Source: JAFNAG01 sp963824985 (GTDB lineage Bacteria; Acidobacteriota; UBA6911). Taken from it: a stretch of 64,000 nt of DNA. The notes beneath the pieces were generated by a model. The model ran no database searches, was not told where the DNA came from, and was given only the letters and a program-made list of their open reading frames with translations. Below, piece by piece: positions 51,294 through 60,688 of this stretch. The stretch is from positions 21,917 through 85,916 of the forward strand of contig CAWGRQ010000013.1 of the NCBI GenBank assembly GCA_963824985.1, written 5' to 3'. The first letter of the stretch is position 1, and each line of letters begins with the position of its first letter. Both the position numbers and the translations under genes were made by a program.

Positions 51294-51740
51294 ATGAGAC
51301 ATCGAAACGCCGGCAGAAAGCTGGGACGTAAAACTCCCCACCGCATCAGCATGTTCCGCAACCTGGTGACTTCGCTCCTGGACAAGGAGCGGGTCCGCAC
51401 CACACTGCCCCGGGCCAAGGAAGTGCGCCCGATCGCAGAACGGATGATCACTCTCGGCAAGCGGGAATCGCTGCATGCCCGGCGACAGGCCCTGGCTTTC
51501 GTCAAGGATCCCGAGGTGGTGGCCAAGCTGTTCAAGACGCTGGCGCCGCGCTTCGCCAGCCGCAACGGCGGATACACGCGCATCGTTCGCCTGGGTTTCC
51601 GCCAGGGCGATGGCGCCCAGATGGCTATTCTCGAACTGATCGGCAGCGGATACAAGGCATCCAAGGCCGAAGAGAAGAAAGGCGCCAAGAAGGCGAAAAA
51701 GGCGGAGAAAGCGGAGCCTGCGGCTGAAGGCAAGAAATAG
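51294..51740 (+). CDS. rplQ: 50S ribosomal protein L17
   Basis: 148 aa. The L17 domain is at 1-~118 ('[20 protein letters not shown]', '[20 protein letters not shown]'). A lysine/alanine/glutamate tail of ~30 residues follows, longer than in E. coli. It ends the ribosomal cluster; I see no strong terminator before ribA, 31 bases on. Confidence 0.95.
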   Translation: MRHRNAGRKLGRKTPHRISMFRNLVTSLLDKERVRTTLPRAKEVRPIAERMITLGKRESLHARRQALAFVKDPEVVAKLFKTLAPRFASRNGGYTRIVRLGFRQGDGAQMAILELIGSGYKASKAEEKKGAKKAKKAEKAEPAAEGKK

Positions 51741-51771
51741 GCCGCCGGCGTCGCCACTTTCGGAGACCGGG

Positions 51772-52407
51772 ATGGAAGCAGGTTCCGGTCCTGAGCCTTG
51801 GTTTTACCCTAATATGACTTTCGATAAGGTTCCTCAGGCAAAGTTACCCACCCGCTTCGGGGAATTCACGATCTATGGTTTTCGCGATTCGGTGACGGGA
51901 GAGGAAGCCGTCGCCCTGGTCGTCGGCGATCTCCACCTCGAGGACCCCGTCCTGGTTCGTGTCCACTCCCAATGCCTGACCGGGGACGTTCTGGCTTCGG
52001 AGCGCTGCGATTGTGGGGATCAGCTGCACGAAGCCATGCGCCTCATTTCCCTTAGCGGGCGCGGAGTGCTGGTCTACCAACAGCAGGAAGGGCGCGGCAT
52101 CGGCCTGATCAACAAGATCCACGCCTATGAATTGCAGGATCAGGGGTTGGATACGGTTGCCGCCAACCTGGAACTGGGTTTCCAGGCCGACCAGCGTGAA
52201 TATCGCCTTCCGGCAGAGGTCCTGAAATACCTTGGGGCGGTACGGATACGCCTGCTGTCGAACAACCCCGACAAGGTGCTTGGCCTGGAAAGGGAGGGAA
52301 TCAGGATCGATGAGCGAGTGCCCCTGGAAATCTCCCCGAACTCCTCAACCCATGAATACCTCAAAATCAAAAAAGAAAAACTCGGCCACATTCTCTCCAA
52401 AGTGTGA
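51772..52407 (+). CDS. ribA: GTP cyclohydrolase II
   Basis: A 211-aa stand-alone RibA for the first step of riboflavin synthesis. Zinc cysteines are in '[20 protein letters not shown]' (C-x10-C-x-C). The catalytic region is '[20 protein letters not shown]', and '[20 protein letters not shown]' is the C-terminal conserved part. There is no RibB domain fused. The other rib genes are not nearby; its place behind rplQ may put it under the ribosomal cluster. Confidence 0.94.
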   Translation: MEAGSGPEPWFYPNMTFDKVPQAKLPTRFGEFTIYGFRDSVTGEEAVALVVGDLHLEDPVLVRVHSQCLTGDVLASERCDCGDQLHEAMRLISLSGRGVLVYQQQEGRGIGLINKIHAYELQDQGLDTVAANLELGFQADQREYRLPAEVLKYLGAVRIRLLSNNPDKVLGLEREGIRIDERVPLEISPNSSTHEYLKIKKEKLGHILSKV

Positions 52408-52500
52408 GCCCCGGACTCCCTTTCAGGCCCGCCCCAGCCCGGCACCCGGATCCAATCCGAATGCATCCGCGTTCTTCCGTATCCTTCTCCGAAAATAGCT

Positions 52501-52560
52501 CTTTGCGCCCTCGCGTCATTGCGTTAAAACAGATCAACGCAAGGACGCCAAGACGCAAAG
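52501..52560. repeat. Inverted pair of the GCAAAGACGC-type repeat
   Basis: CTTTGCGCCCTCGCGTCATT... (52501-52525) and AACGCAAGGACGCCAAGACG... (52536-52560) are imperfect inverted copies (about 20 of 25 positions) around a 10-base loop. The arms are of the same type as those bounding the element at 58412-58646. They fill the gap between ribA and the convergent amidase gene and could also act as a bidirectional hairpin. Confidence 0.65.
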
Positions 52561-52644
52561 TCGCAAAGCCAAAAGATTTTCAGGCGTCACTGGGTGCGCC
52601 ACGGCGCATGAGGAGCTGCGATGTCCGGCTTCGTGAATAACGGG

Positions 52645-54504
52645 CTAAACAGTCAGTGTCGGGTGCCTGTCTTTCCACTCGGTCGCCTGTTCGAATGCCA
52701 GGGCGATGCGGCAGATTGCCGCCTCCTCATAAAGCCGTCCCGTCAGCATGATCGGTCGCGGCAGCCCGCCGATGAAACCGCACTTCAGCGCGATCGCCGG
52801 ATGCCCGGTGAGATTCGTCGCGCCGAGCGTTCCGCCCGTGCCGGGTTCGAGGAACGCGTCGTACTTTGAAATGAAGTCATCGAACTGCCGCATGAGCAGC
52901 GCGCGCGCACGCATGGCCTGGATATATTCGACCGCGGGCACAAGCCTCGCCTGCCGGAATGTATTCGGCCAGGAACTGCGGGACGTAGCGGGCGCCATGA
53001 GCTTGTTGATGTCCCCTGATCGTGTGGCGGCGTCGAATGAGGCGCCGGACTCGGTCTCGAGGATGAAGCCGATGGCGCTGGAAATCTGGTTGATTTCGGG
53101 CGGCGCGTCGATCGGAACGAGCTTCGCGCCGAGCTTCCGGTAAACCTCGAGGACGTCTCCGTACATCTTCTTGATCTCTGCGGTCTGGGCCGCCTGCTCT
53201 TCCGGGGTCAGTGCGCCGCGTCCTCCTCGACCCGCCGTCGCGCCACGCGCTCCCGCGACTCCCGCAGGCGGTGCGGCCGCCGCTCCGCGACCGCCGCCGC
53301 GTTGGCCGGCATTCTCGAACGCGGTATTCGCGTACGCAATCGTATAGCCCGAAAGGGGGGCGAGCGGATCCCAACGGAACGCAGCGTCGGCGACGCTGCC
53401 GTCACGCTTATCCGGCCCGTAGATGGCGTTCATCACCAGGACGCAGTCCTCGACATACCGGCAGAGGGGGCCGACCTTGTCCATGGTCGTCGAAAGCGCC
53501 ATCGCGCCGTAGCGGCTGATGCGCCCGTACGTCGGGCGCAGCCCGACGACGCCGTTCACAGATGTGGGTGACATGATGGAGCCACGCGTCTCGGTGCCGA
53601 TACCGAAGCCGACGCAGCCGGCCGCAGTCGCGGAACCAGGCCCGGCCGACGATCCGCTCGATCCTGACGGAGCGTTCCTGGGATCGGGCTGCCATGGATT
53701 GTTCGTTCTGCCGCCGAACCACTGGTCGCCCTGTGCCAGCGCGCCGAGCGTCAGCTTTGCAACCAGCACGGCGCCCGCATCCCGCAGCCGTTCGACAATG
53801 GTAGCGTCGTAATCGATGATCTGATCGACATAGGGTTCGCCACCCCAGGTGGTCTTGATGCCCCTGGTGGCGAACAGGTCCTTGGCGCCCCAGGGAATGC
53901 CGTGGAGCGGGCCCTTGTATTTGCCGGCGGCGATGGCGCGATCGGCCTCGGCAGCCTGTTTGAGCGCGAGCTCTTCCGTGAGCGTCACATAGAAATTGAG
54001 AACGGGCTGAAATTTCTTCAGGCGCGATAAATACATGTTTGTGAGCTCGGTCGACGTTACGAGCTTGCGTTCAATGAGTGCGGCCAGCCGCGTAACCGGC
54101 CAGAAGGCCACGTCCTCCAGGTTGGCCGGACGTTTCAGCGTGAGCGGCGGTTTGGTGTATTTGATCGCGGCGCCGGGCGTTGCCGGGCCCTTCGGCTCCT
54201 TGCCTGGGAGTGAGGGCTTGAACACGTAGGCCGGCTCGGTGTCCTGCGAAATATTGAGCTGGCGAAGGCGGTTGTAATTGCTGAGGTTGGCATTCGCGCC
54301 GCGAACCGCCGCGGCTTCTTCCTCGGCCGTGAACTGGATGCCATCGAGGACCTCCGCCGCCTTGATCGTTTCGGCGGTCACCGGCCCGGCGTTTTGCGCG
54401 CCCTGTCCCTGCGCCCACGCTTTCGAGGTCACCGCGCCCGCCACTGCTACCGGTACGGCCGTGAGAAACTTGCGACGTGAATTGCGAATGTTTTCTATGC
54501 TCAT
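52645..54504 (-). CDS. Exported amidase-signature-family hydrolase
   Basis: A 619-aa protein with a twin-arginine signal ('SRRKFLTAVPVAVAGAVTS', residues 9-27). The amidase core from ~130 has the Ser-cisSer-Lys triad: Lys208 in 'GIPWGAKDLF', Ser285 in 'GSSGSSAGPGSATAAG' and the nucleophile Ser309 in 'GTETRGSIMS'. An insert at ~400-430 is almost only Gly, Ala, Arg and Pro. The substrate is not evident; related exported enzymes include Asp/Glu-tRNA amidotransferase-like and aryl-amide hydrolases. GatA is excluded by the signal and the lack of gatB/C. Confidence 0.88.
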   Translation of the reverse strand: MSIENIRNSRRKFLTAVPVAVAGAVTSKAWAQGQGAQNAGPVTAETIKAAEVLDGIQFTAEEEAAAVRGANANLSNYNRLRQLNISQDTEPAYVFKPSLPGKEPKGPATPGAAIKYTKPPLTLKRPANLEDVAFWPVTRLAALIERKLVTSTELTNMYLSRLKKFQPVLNFYVTLTEELALKQAAEADRAIAAGKYKGPLHGIPWGAKDLFATRGIKTTWGGEPYVDQIIDYDATIVERLRDAGAVLVAKLTLGALAQGDQWFGGRTNNPWQPDPRNAPSGSSGSSAGPGSATAAGCVGFGIGTETRGSIMSPTSVNGVVGLRPTYGRISRYGAMALSTTMDKVGPLCRYVEDCVLVMNAIYGPDKRDGSVADAAFRWDPLAPLSGYTIAYANTAFENAGQRGGGRGAAAAPPAGVAGARGATAGRGGRGALTPEEQAAQTAEIKKMYGDVLEVYRKLGAKLVPIDAPPEINQISSAIGFILETESGASFDAATRSGDINKLMAPATSRSSWPNTFRQARLVPAVEYIQAMRARALLMRQFDDFISKYDAFLEPGTGGTLGATNLTGHPAIALKCGFIGGLPRPIMLTGRLYEEAAICRIALAFEQATEWKDRHPTLTV

Positions 54505-54690
54505 GGGTCTCTCCGTAAGAAATTCCTGGCGTAATCAACAGACCATCGCGTAGGAGCTGCCGACGTCAGAATAGCATGAGTCGGAAGGGAGGCGATGCGG
54601 AAATCCGAATGGGGACCTGCTGCGCTTTTCTTGATCGGGTAGGCAATCCGCGGATCTCATGCTATAAATAACCGTAATTGTTTGGCCTTT

Positions 54691-54884
54691 AAAAGCAGCC
54701 ACGGATTACACGGATACCACGGATTCATATCCATAGGGTATGCGCGTATCGAGGTGCACCAAACGATGTCGTCGTCTTTGCCTGTATCCTGGAGGCTGCA
54801 AGAAACACCGCCTTTTGGTAGTGCTTTCGTAAGATCTGTGGAATCCTTGGAATCCGTGGCAGCTTTTTGCTGTCTCTGACCACA
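54691..54884. repeat. Dispersed ~190-bp structured repeat, copy C (reversed)
   Basis: This is a reversed homologue of the copy at 3144-3320: it begins GCAGCCACGGATTACACGGA, carries ACCAAACGATGTCGTC and the CTGTATCCTGGAGGCTGCA core, and ends GGAATCCGTGGCAGCTTTTT with CTGTCTCTGACCACAG. It occupies much of the 437-base gap between the amidase and the GT2 gene. Nothing else is recognised in that gap. Confidence 0.8.
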
Positions 54885-54941
54885 GGGCTAAACAGATACA
54901 AATGGCTTGCCCGGCGGCTGTGACAGCGCCATGGATCTGCT

Positions 54942-55859
54942 ATGGAACCTGCAGCCCATCCCATTCCCTCCGATCCTCCCCGGCTCTCAGTGGTGATAGC
55001 CACGGTCGATCCCTGGCCCGCCGCAAAAGCCTGCCTGGAGTCGCTCGTGCACCAGGCTCCGGAAGAAGCGATCGAAATCATTGTCGCGGATGGCAACGGG
55101 AATGGGTTGCCTGCCGATGGCATTCCACCCCGGGTGCGGTGGTATCAGGAACCCGGCCGGTCGGTGTTTCAGTTGCGCGCTTTGGGCCTGGCTGTCGCGC
55201 GCGGAAACATCGTCGCCTCCACGGAAGATCACTGCCGGGTCGCCCCGGACTGGTGTCGCAGGCTGCTGGAACTCCACGATCTCTATCCGGATGCCGGAGG
55301 GATCGGGGGCGCCGTGGAAAACGGCGCCGATCGTTCCACTCTCGACTGGATTCACTTTTTGATCGCGAACGGGCCGTATATGCGTCCGAACCGGCAGTCC
55401 GCAACCGGCGCCATTACCGGACAGGCGAATGTCTCGTTCAAGCGCAAATTCCTGCCGCATGACGCCCCGGAAGACGGCGTGCTGCAGATGGAGATGAACC
55501 GACGGCTGAGGGATAGCGGCATAGATCTGCGCATGGATGATCGCCTGGTCGTATGGCACATCCAGTCGCTCGGTCTTCTCGGGACCTGCCGCATGCACTT
55601 CCACACCGGGCGGTGTATCGCCGGGTTTCGGCTGCCGCAACTTTCGGCAACCGGTCGACTCCTGCGGATAGCCGGGTGTGCGATCCTCCCGGCGTACCTG
55701 GCCGGCAGAACTGCCGTGACCGTGTTCAAAAAGAGGCGCTGCCGCATGCGGTTGGTACGGGGCCTGCCCTTCCTTGCTCTGCTCGTGTCATGCCACGCAC
55801 TCGGCGAGCTTATCGGATACTGGTTCGGGGCGGGCGCCAGTCCGTGGAAGACCCGTTGA
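54942..55859 (+). CDS. Family 2 glycosyltransferase with C-terminal membrane spans
   Basis: A 305-aa GT-A-fold protein: 'LSVVIATVDPWPAAKACLES' and 'EIIVADGNGNG' are the nucleotide-sugar site, 'STEDHCRVAPDWCRRLLELH' stands where the DxD acids usually are, and 'GGIGGAVEN' follows. The last ~85 residues hold hydrophobic segments (~225-250 and ~272-298), so it is probably membrane-attached. It likely takes part in surface polysaccharide or lipid glycosylation. Two further glycosyltransferases follow on the other strand. Confidence 0.85.
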   Translation: MEPAAHPIPSDPPRLSVVIATVDPWPAAKACLESLVHQAPEEAIEIIVADGNGNGLPADGIPPRVRWYQEPGRSVFQLRALGLAVARGNIVASTEDHCRVAPDWCRRLLELHDLYPDAGGIGGAVENGADRSTLDWIHFLIANGPYMRPNRQSATGAITGQANVSFKRKFLPHDAPEDGVLQMEMNRRLRDSGIDLRMDDRLVVWHIQSLGLLGTCRMHFHTGRCIAGFRLPQLSATGRLLRIAGCAILPAYLAGRTAVTVFKKRRCRMRLVRGLPFLALLVSCHALGELIGYWFGAGASPWKTR

Positions 55860-55906
55860 ATCCGGATCCGTGCGCATGTCAAATGGTACATCTGCTTTGA
55901 AGTGAC

Positions 55907-57028
55907 CTAGGCCAGTTCGCGGTAGCAATCGAGGGTTTTTTGAGCGGTAATTTCCCAGGAAAACTGGCGCGAGCGTGCTATCCCCCGCTCGGCAAGGTCG
56001 GCGCCTAGCTTCGGCTGTTTCAGCACGGCCGCGATGGCATCTGCCAGGGCGGTGGTGCTGTCGGGCGGGACGAGAAGGGCGGCCCCGCTGAGATTCTCCT
56101 TCAATGAAGAGTTTTCCGTGGCGATGGTCGGGATGCCGCAAGCCATCGCTTCCAGCGGTGGGAGTCCGAAACCTTCCTCCAGCGAGGGGTAAACGAACAG
56201 GCTTGCATTTTGGTAGAGACGGATCAGATCCTCCCTCCCCACATAGCCGAGCAGATGCACCCGGTGGCGCAATTCCTGCGACTGGATCTGCCGATCGACC
56301 GGCTCGTAATTCCAGCCTCTGCGGCCGGCAAGCAGGAGATTCTCCCGCAGGCCATGTTTGGCAAGAGCCTCCCGAAAGGCTTCCAGGAGCATGGGCAGGT
56401 TCTTCCTGGGTTCGATTGTGCCGACGAATAGAATATAAGGGGAGCGTGCCGGAAGGAGGCCGGGCGGCGGCGCGGAACGGCCATCGCCGGGCTGAAACTC
56501 GAGGTCGATGCCCAGCGGAACGACTCTGATCTTTCCCGGATCGACCTCGGGCAACAGGCGTACGATCTCCTGACGCACGAACGCGGAAGGCACGATCACC
56601 TGATGGGCGAGCCGGATGCTGTCCGCTACTCCGCGCAGAAATGGGCGGCTGCGCCGCAAGCGGGTGTGACATTCTCCCCGCGTGAACATGGTCATGTCAA
56701 AAACCGTAAGCAGATGGCGGCTCCGACCCCGATGGAATGGAATGAAGAATGAGGGGGAATGAAGCACGTCGAGCCGTTGAGATCGGGCCAGCGCCGGAAC
56801 GATCAGCTGCTGGGCAATCAGCCGTCCCGCGCGACCGCGCACCGCGACAGGCCGGAGCGTGAAATTGGGACCCAGGCGCGCATACCGTGGGGCATCCTTC
56901 GTGTTGATGAAAACGGTGTATTGCGTTTCACCGTCAATGCGGGCAAGGGAATGCACAAGTTGAACGAGGTATCGATCGACCCCGGTTTCAACGGGCATCA
57001 GCGGTGTGACATCAATTCCAACCCGCAT
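55907..57028 (-). CDS. Family 4 (GT-B) glycosyltransferase
   Basis: From the ATG at 57028 (AGAGG five bases ahead) the product is 373 aa; a GTG two codons earlier is possible. 'MRVGIDVTPLMPVETGVDRY' is the N-domain start; 'ILFVGTIEPRKNLPMLLEAF' and 'LFVYPSLEEGFGLPPLEAMA' with 'CGIPTIATENSSL' form the GT4 donor site, including the EGFGLPPLE glutamates. It is cytosolic. It starts two bases after the previous GT4 gene, so they form an operon. Confidence 0.92.
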   Translation of the reverse strand: MRVGIDVTPLMPVETGVDRYLVQLVHSLARIDGETQYTVFINTKDAPRYARLGPNFTLRPVAVRGRAGRLIAQQLIVPALARSQRLDVLHSPSFFIPFHRGRSRHLLTVFDMTMFTRGECHTRLRRSRPFLRGVADSIRLAHQVIVPSAFVRQEIVRLLPEVDPGKIRVVPLGIDLEFQPGDGRSAPPPGLLPARSPYILFVGTIEPRKNLPMLLEAFREALAKHGLRENLLLAGRRGWNYEPVDRQIQSQELRHRVHLLGYVGREDLIRLYQNASLFVYPSLEEGFGLPPLEAMACGIPTIATENSSLKENLSGAALLVPPDSTTALADAIAAVLKQPKLGADLAERGIARSRQFSWEITAQKTLDCYRELA

Positions 57029-57030
57029 AT

Positions 57031-58170
57031 TCACCTCTGCCGATCCGCAACCTGCTCATATGCGCGACACGTCGCCAGTGCGGTCGCTTTCCAGCTGAAA
57101 TTGGCGGCGCGAGCCAGGCCCCGTGCGGACAACGTCTTTCTGAGTTCCTCGTCACCCAAAGTAGTGTCGAGGGCATTCACCAGCGGATCCAGTGCATTCG
57201 CGGGAATCAGGAAGGCGGCATCTCCCAGATCCGCCGCCGCCGCGACACGATCGGTGGTGACCACCGGGGCGCCGCAAGCCATCGCCTCGACGACGGGCAG
57301 TCCGAAGCCTTCCGTCGCCGCCGGAAACACGAAAAGATCCGCGCCGGCATACAAAGCTGCAAGCGTTCGGTCGTCCGTGTCGCCGAGAAAATGGATCGTA
57401 TTCCTCGCCTCGAGCCGGCGGGCGAAAGCGACGATCTCCGCCTGTCGCCGGCCATAGTTGCCGGCCAGCACCAGACGGCGTTCGCCCCGGGGATGGCTCT
57501 GGATGTGGCGGTTCCAGGCCGCCAGCAGCAGATGTATGTTTTTATGCGGCAGGCCGCTGCTGAGGTGAAGCACGTAGCGGCCCCCTTCCAGTCCGGCTCG
57601 ACCGACTCCCTCCCGGGCCTGCTCCGCCGGCATCGGACGGAATATCGGATCGGGGGCCAGCGGAGTGACATGGATGCGTCCGGCGACCTGAGGATGCCTC
57701 CGACAGAGCGCCTTTGCCGACACTTCTGAGATTGTGATCACCGCCGCGGCCGTCCGGCACGCCATGTGAACTCCTGCCCGGAATACGATGCGATCGATTC
57801 TGCTGAGTTCTCCCGGCGCCTCCAGGGGAATCAGATCATGAATCGTCTGGACGCAGGGGACTCGCAGGGGGTAAGGCCGGAGGTAGAAGGGGGAATGGAA
57901 GATATCCGGATTCAGGCGATGAACCGCCGGGGCCAGACTCAGCAGTTCAGACGGCAGGAAACGGGCCACCCGGCAGTCCTCAACCTGACATTCCGGCAAG
58001 GCAGCGAGACGGTTCAGGTCGTAGCGCCGGTTGCGCAGCCGGGAATTTGCCAATACGATCAACCGGTGGCCTGTCCCAAGTTCCGCCAGTGCGACAATCA
58101 GGTTGTAGGTGTAGCGTCCGATTCCCGGGAATGAGTCGTTGATATATCGGCCATCGATTACGATTCGCAA
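57031..58170 (-). CDS. Family 4 (GT-B) glycosyltransferase
   Basis: I start at the TTG at 58170 ('MRIVIDGRYINDSFPGIGRY'), which has AGGCGG ahead; the frame is open 21 codons further without likeness. The product is 379 aa. 'RYVLHLSSGLPHKNIHLLLA' and 'LFVFPAATEGFGLPVVEAMA' with 'CGAPVVTTDRVA' are the donor-site motifs. It is related to the next gene but clearly divergent, so the two probably add different sugars. Confidence 0.92.
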   Translation of the reverse strand: MRIVIDGRYINDSFPGIGRYTYNLIVALAELGTGHRLIVLANSRLRNRRYDLNRLAALPECQVEDCRVARFLPSELLSLAPAVHRLNPDIFHSPFYLRPYPLRVPCVQTIHDLIPLEAPGELSRIDRIVFRAGVHMACRTAAAVITISEVSAKALCRRHPQVAGRIHVTPLAPDPIFRPMPAEQAREGVGRAGLEGGRYVLHLSSGLPHKNIHLLLAAWNRHIQSHPRGERRLVLAGNYGRRQAEIVAFARRLEARNTIHFLGDTDDRTLAALYAGADLFVFPAATEGFGLPVVEAMACGAPVVTTDRVAAAADLGDAAFLIPANALDPLVNALDTTLGDEELRKTLSARGLARAANFSWKATALATCRAYEQVADRQR

Positions 58171-58411
58171 GTGGGTCCGCCTGGTCCGATAGCGGAAGCT
58201 ATCCGGGGAATTGCCCTGCCCGCCCAAGTACACGATCCCATAAACCCGCTGACGTATTATTATGGAACGCGGAGAAACGCCGCCTTCGGACGCCGATGGG
58301 ATCTGCGGGCTGCAGAAGCCGGCAAGCCCCGGGCGCGCTTGCCAGCGTTCTTCCGCGTCCTGAAAAATACGTTAACATATTAGTATCTGTTTAGCCGATG
58401 CTTAACAGCAG

Positions 58412-58646
58412 AACGCAAAGACGCAGGGCCGCAAGGACGCAAAGGGAGCCCTTGCGGTTCGTGGGCGTGGGCGGCCTTCGGCCGCATGCTTGGACGAGCC
58501 GCGCGAGAAAGCGCAACCCTCCTGAGTAGCCGCTGCCCGCGCTTTCTCGCGCGGCTCGTCCAAGCATGCGTCAGCGCGAAGCGCTGCGCCTACGCCTGTT
58601 GGTCAGCGGCTCCCTTTGCGTCCTTGCACCTTTGCGTCTTTGCGTT
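58412..58646. repeat. Nested palindromic element with GCAAAGACGC-type ends
   Basis: The outer arms, 58412-58450 and 58608-58646 (39 bases each), are imperfect inverted copies beginning AACGCAAAGACGCAGGGCC. Within lie two perfect 32-base inner arms, 58483-58514 and 58539-58570, each containing GCATGCTTGGACGAGCC or its complement, around a 24-base loop. Two small GC hairpins (58471-58485; 58572-58586, CAGCGC/GAA/GCGCTG) flank them. No protein is encoded. It lies between the divergent... head-on GT4 and radical SAM genes and looks like a non-autonomous element. Confidence 0.8.
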
Positions 58647-58704
58647 TTATTTCTTCTTCCATTATATTTGGCTAAACAATTAACCATATTATTGAATCCC
58701 ACTA

Positions 58705-59853
58705 CTAAGGCTCGTCGTATTTCGTCGACTTGAGATGCAGCAGGTCATACAGGTTACGGTTGAACTTGCTCATGCTGCAAGTGTTGCATGGGCAGCCGGT
58801 GACCTCCCGGCGTCGTGAGGGCAGAAATCGCCCCTCGGTGCGAAATCGCCGGTACGGCTGCGATCGCCACATTTCTCCGATCTTGGCGCTGCCGGCTTTG
58901 CCGAGCACGATGCGTGAGTTTTCACAGGGACGCATGGTGCCGTCGAGGTCGAACTCCGTGTAGATCCACCCGACGTAGCAGGGAATCCTGCGATACAGTT
59001 CCGCCGTATCGGGAACTCCATTTCGCATATGCCGGTGCGTGTCGAGATACTCGGCGAGGTTGGTCTGGATTCCGAGGTTGCGCGCGATCTGGAGGGCGTT
59101 TGCCAGTTCTCCCTCCAGTTGCCTCTCTTCATCCGGGGTCAGCAGCAAATGCTCCGCGAGGCTTCCCTCGGTTCGAACGGGAAGAAAAAGCGCCTGCCGG
59201 ACACCGCACCGGTGCGCATGCTCGACCATCGCGGGGATGTGCCTGAAGTTTGCTTTTTGGATGGCGTGCATCACGGACACGGTAGCCCATTCCGCCCCGG
59301 CAAGACAACGGATGACCTTCTCCAGCCGCTCGAACTGTTCGCGCGAGCAGTGCGGGTGGATTTTCAACCACGTCTCGGGATCTCCGGCATGGAGACTGAA
59401 TCGGAAGTGCACCGGCAGCCCGGCCCAGCGGAGCGCGCTCTCTTCATCGATCGCCAGCCCGTTGGTGATGACATAAGGAGCGATCTTCAGCTTCACGAGT
59501 AATTCGAGAATCCGGTCGAACTGCGGATGAAGTGAGGGCTCACCCCAACCCGCGAGAATGGCTCTTGCCGCACCCAGTTCGTGCATCTCCCGAATGATGG
59601 TCGTGCACAGCTCATAGCTCATGAAGGCCGGTTTCGAGTTGCCGGATTGACGGTGGAGCAGGTCCGCCGTTGCCGATTCGCCCAGGAGGGGAGAATGGAA
59701 CCAGCACATGATGCAGCGGCTGTTGCACTCTGAAGACAGGATCAGGGAAAAGGACCGGGGGCCGCCGAATACCCATCGACGCGAGAAGAGGCCGGCGAGG
59801 CAGCGGATCCCGTTGTTCAGGTTTCGGGTTCGGAAATTCATTTTTCCCGGCAT
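58705..59853 (-). CDS. Radical SAM protein with a SPASM-type C-terminus
   Basis: A 382-aa protein. The iron-sulphur motif is Cys43-x3-Cys47-x2-Cys50 in 'SSECNSRCIMCWF', followed by 'AILAGWGEPSLHPQFDRILE' and 'PYVITNGLAI'. The C-terminal third has further cysteines ('RRIPCYVGWIYTEFDLDGTM', 'RPCENSRIVLGK', 'GCPCNTCSMSKF'), in keeping with a SPASM auxiliary cluster. Such proteins modify peptides or sugars by radical chemistry. Next to glycosyltransferases a role in cell-surface carbohydrate or peptidyl modification is possible; no precursor peptide gene is seen. Confidence 0.85.
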   Translation of the reverse strand: MPGKMNFRTRNLNNGIRCLAGLFSRRWVFGGPRSFSLILSSECNSRCIMCWFHSPLLGESATADLLHRQSGNSKPAFMSYELCTTIIREMHELGAARAILAGWGEPSLHPQFDRILELLVKLKIAPYVITNGLAIDEESALRWAGLPVHFRFSLHAGDPETWLKIHPHCSREQFERLEKVIRCLAGAEWATVSVMHAIQKANFRHIPAMVEHAHRCGVRQALFLPVRTEGSLAEHLLLTPDEERQLEGELANALQIARNLGIQTNLAEYLDTHRHMRNGVPDTAELYRRIPCYVGWIYTEFDLDGTMRPCENSRIVLGKAGSAKIGEMWRSQPYRRFRTEGRFLPSRRREVTGCPCNTCSMSKFNRNLYDLLHLKSTKYDEP

Positions 59854-59899
59854 AATTGAGGCGCCTGATACCGATCGAAATTGGTGAAATCCCAGCCTG

Positions 59900-60688
59900 T
59901 CAACGATTGCCCATGCCGGCTCCGGGCTTTTGCTGGCTGGAGAGATAACTCTGGATTTGAAGCAGCGAAGCGCGGGCGGCCGCAGCCTGGAGATTGTCAG
60001 GCCAGCGGTTCAGGAATTCCCGCAGCGCGTTGGCCGCGGCAGCCGCGGCTTCCATTCTCACCTGCTCTTTGGCATCCGATCGCATGATGTCCATGCAGAT
60101 GATGGCAAGATCTATCTGTGCCGCTTCGACCAGAATTTCCGGTTTGTATTTGCTGAATCGAGCCAGAAAGTCGCCAAACCTGCCGGCGGACAGGGCGATA
60201 TTGTCGGCGCCTCCCTCCAGGTAGTAGGAGTGCGCCAGGGCCCATTGAGCCGGCGCCTTAAGCGCGCTGTCGGCGTGTTCGTCCAGGATGGCTCGAAACA
60301 GGCGGCGGGCCTCCTCGTATTTTCCGTTTTTCAGAAGATCCATGCCCTGTTCCAGCAGCCAGGCCTCCTCGGGATCTGCTCCCTCCAGGATCTGGTCCAG
60401 AAAGGAAGGGACCTTCAGAGTGGTTTCAATGGGAAAAACACGTTTGCCCGCTGCCTTCGCGTTTGTGCTCTTGCCCCGTGGTCCTCCCGAAACGTCGCTT
60501 GAGTTTCCCCGCGCGGCTGCATTGGAAGCACCGACGGCTGCTGACCCGCCCTCAGGCGGACCCTCGCGGCCCAATGCCTCCGCCCGCTCGGGCTGAACCG
60601 GTTTCGAAGGCCTGCCGACGAACCACAGCACCGCCAGAAGAGTCACCAGCATGGTGATGATCTCGATTGCGGTCAGCGGCTTGCGCAT
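59900..60688 (-). CDS. Membrane-anchored TPR-like protein
   Basis: A 262-aa protein with one N-terminal membrane span (~7-25, 'AIEIITMLVTLLAVLWFVGR'), a low-complexity Gly/Ala/Pro/Ser stretch (~28-85), and a helical repeat domain (~100-250) with the TPR-like 'GMDLLKNGKYEEARRLFRAI' and 'QWALAHSYYLEGGADNIALS'. The repeats should face the periplasm. The function is unknown. It lies just upstream of the radical SAM gene in the same direction. Confidence 0.75.
   Translation of the reverse strand: MRKPLTAIEIITMLVTLLAVLWFVGRPSKPVQPERAEALGREGPPEGGSAAVGASNAAARGNSSDVSGGPRGKSTNAKAAGKRVFPIETTLKVPSFLDQILEGADPEEAWLLEQGMDLLKNGKYEEARRLFRAILDEHADSALKAPAQWALAHSYYLEGGADNIALSAGRFGDFLARFSKYKPEILVEAAQIDLAIICMDIMRSDAKEQVRMEAAAAAANALREFLNRWPDNLQAAAARASLLQIQSYLSSQQKPGAGMGNR

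Noticed and set aside
58412..58646. CRISPR array or tRNA cluster
   Set aside because: The repeats are inverted and nested, not regularly spaced direct repeats; no spacers or cas genes.
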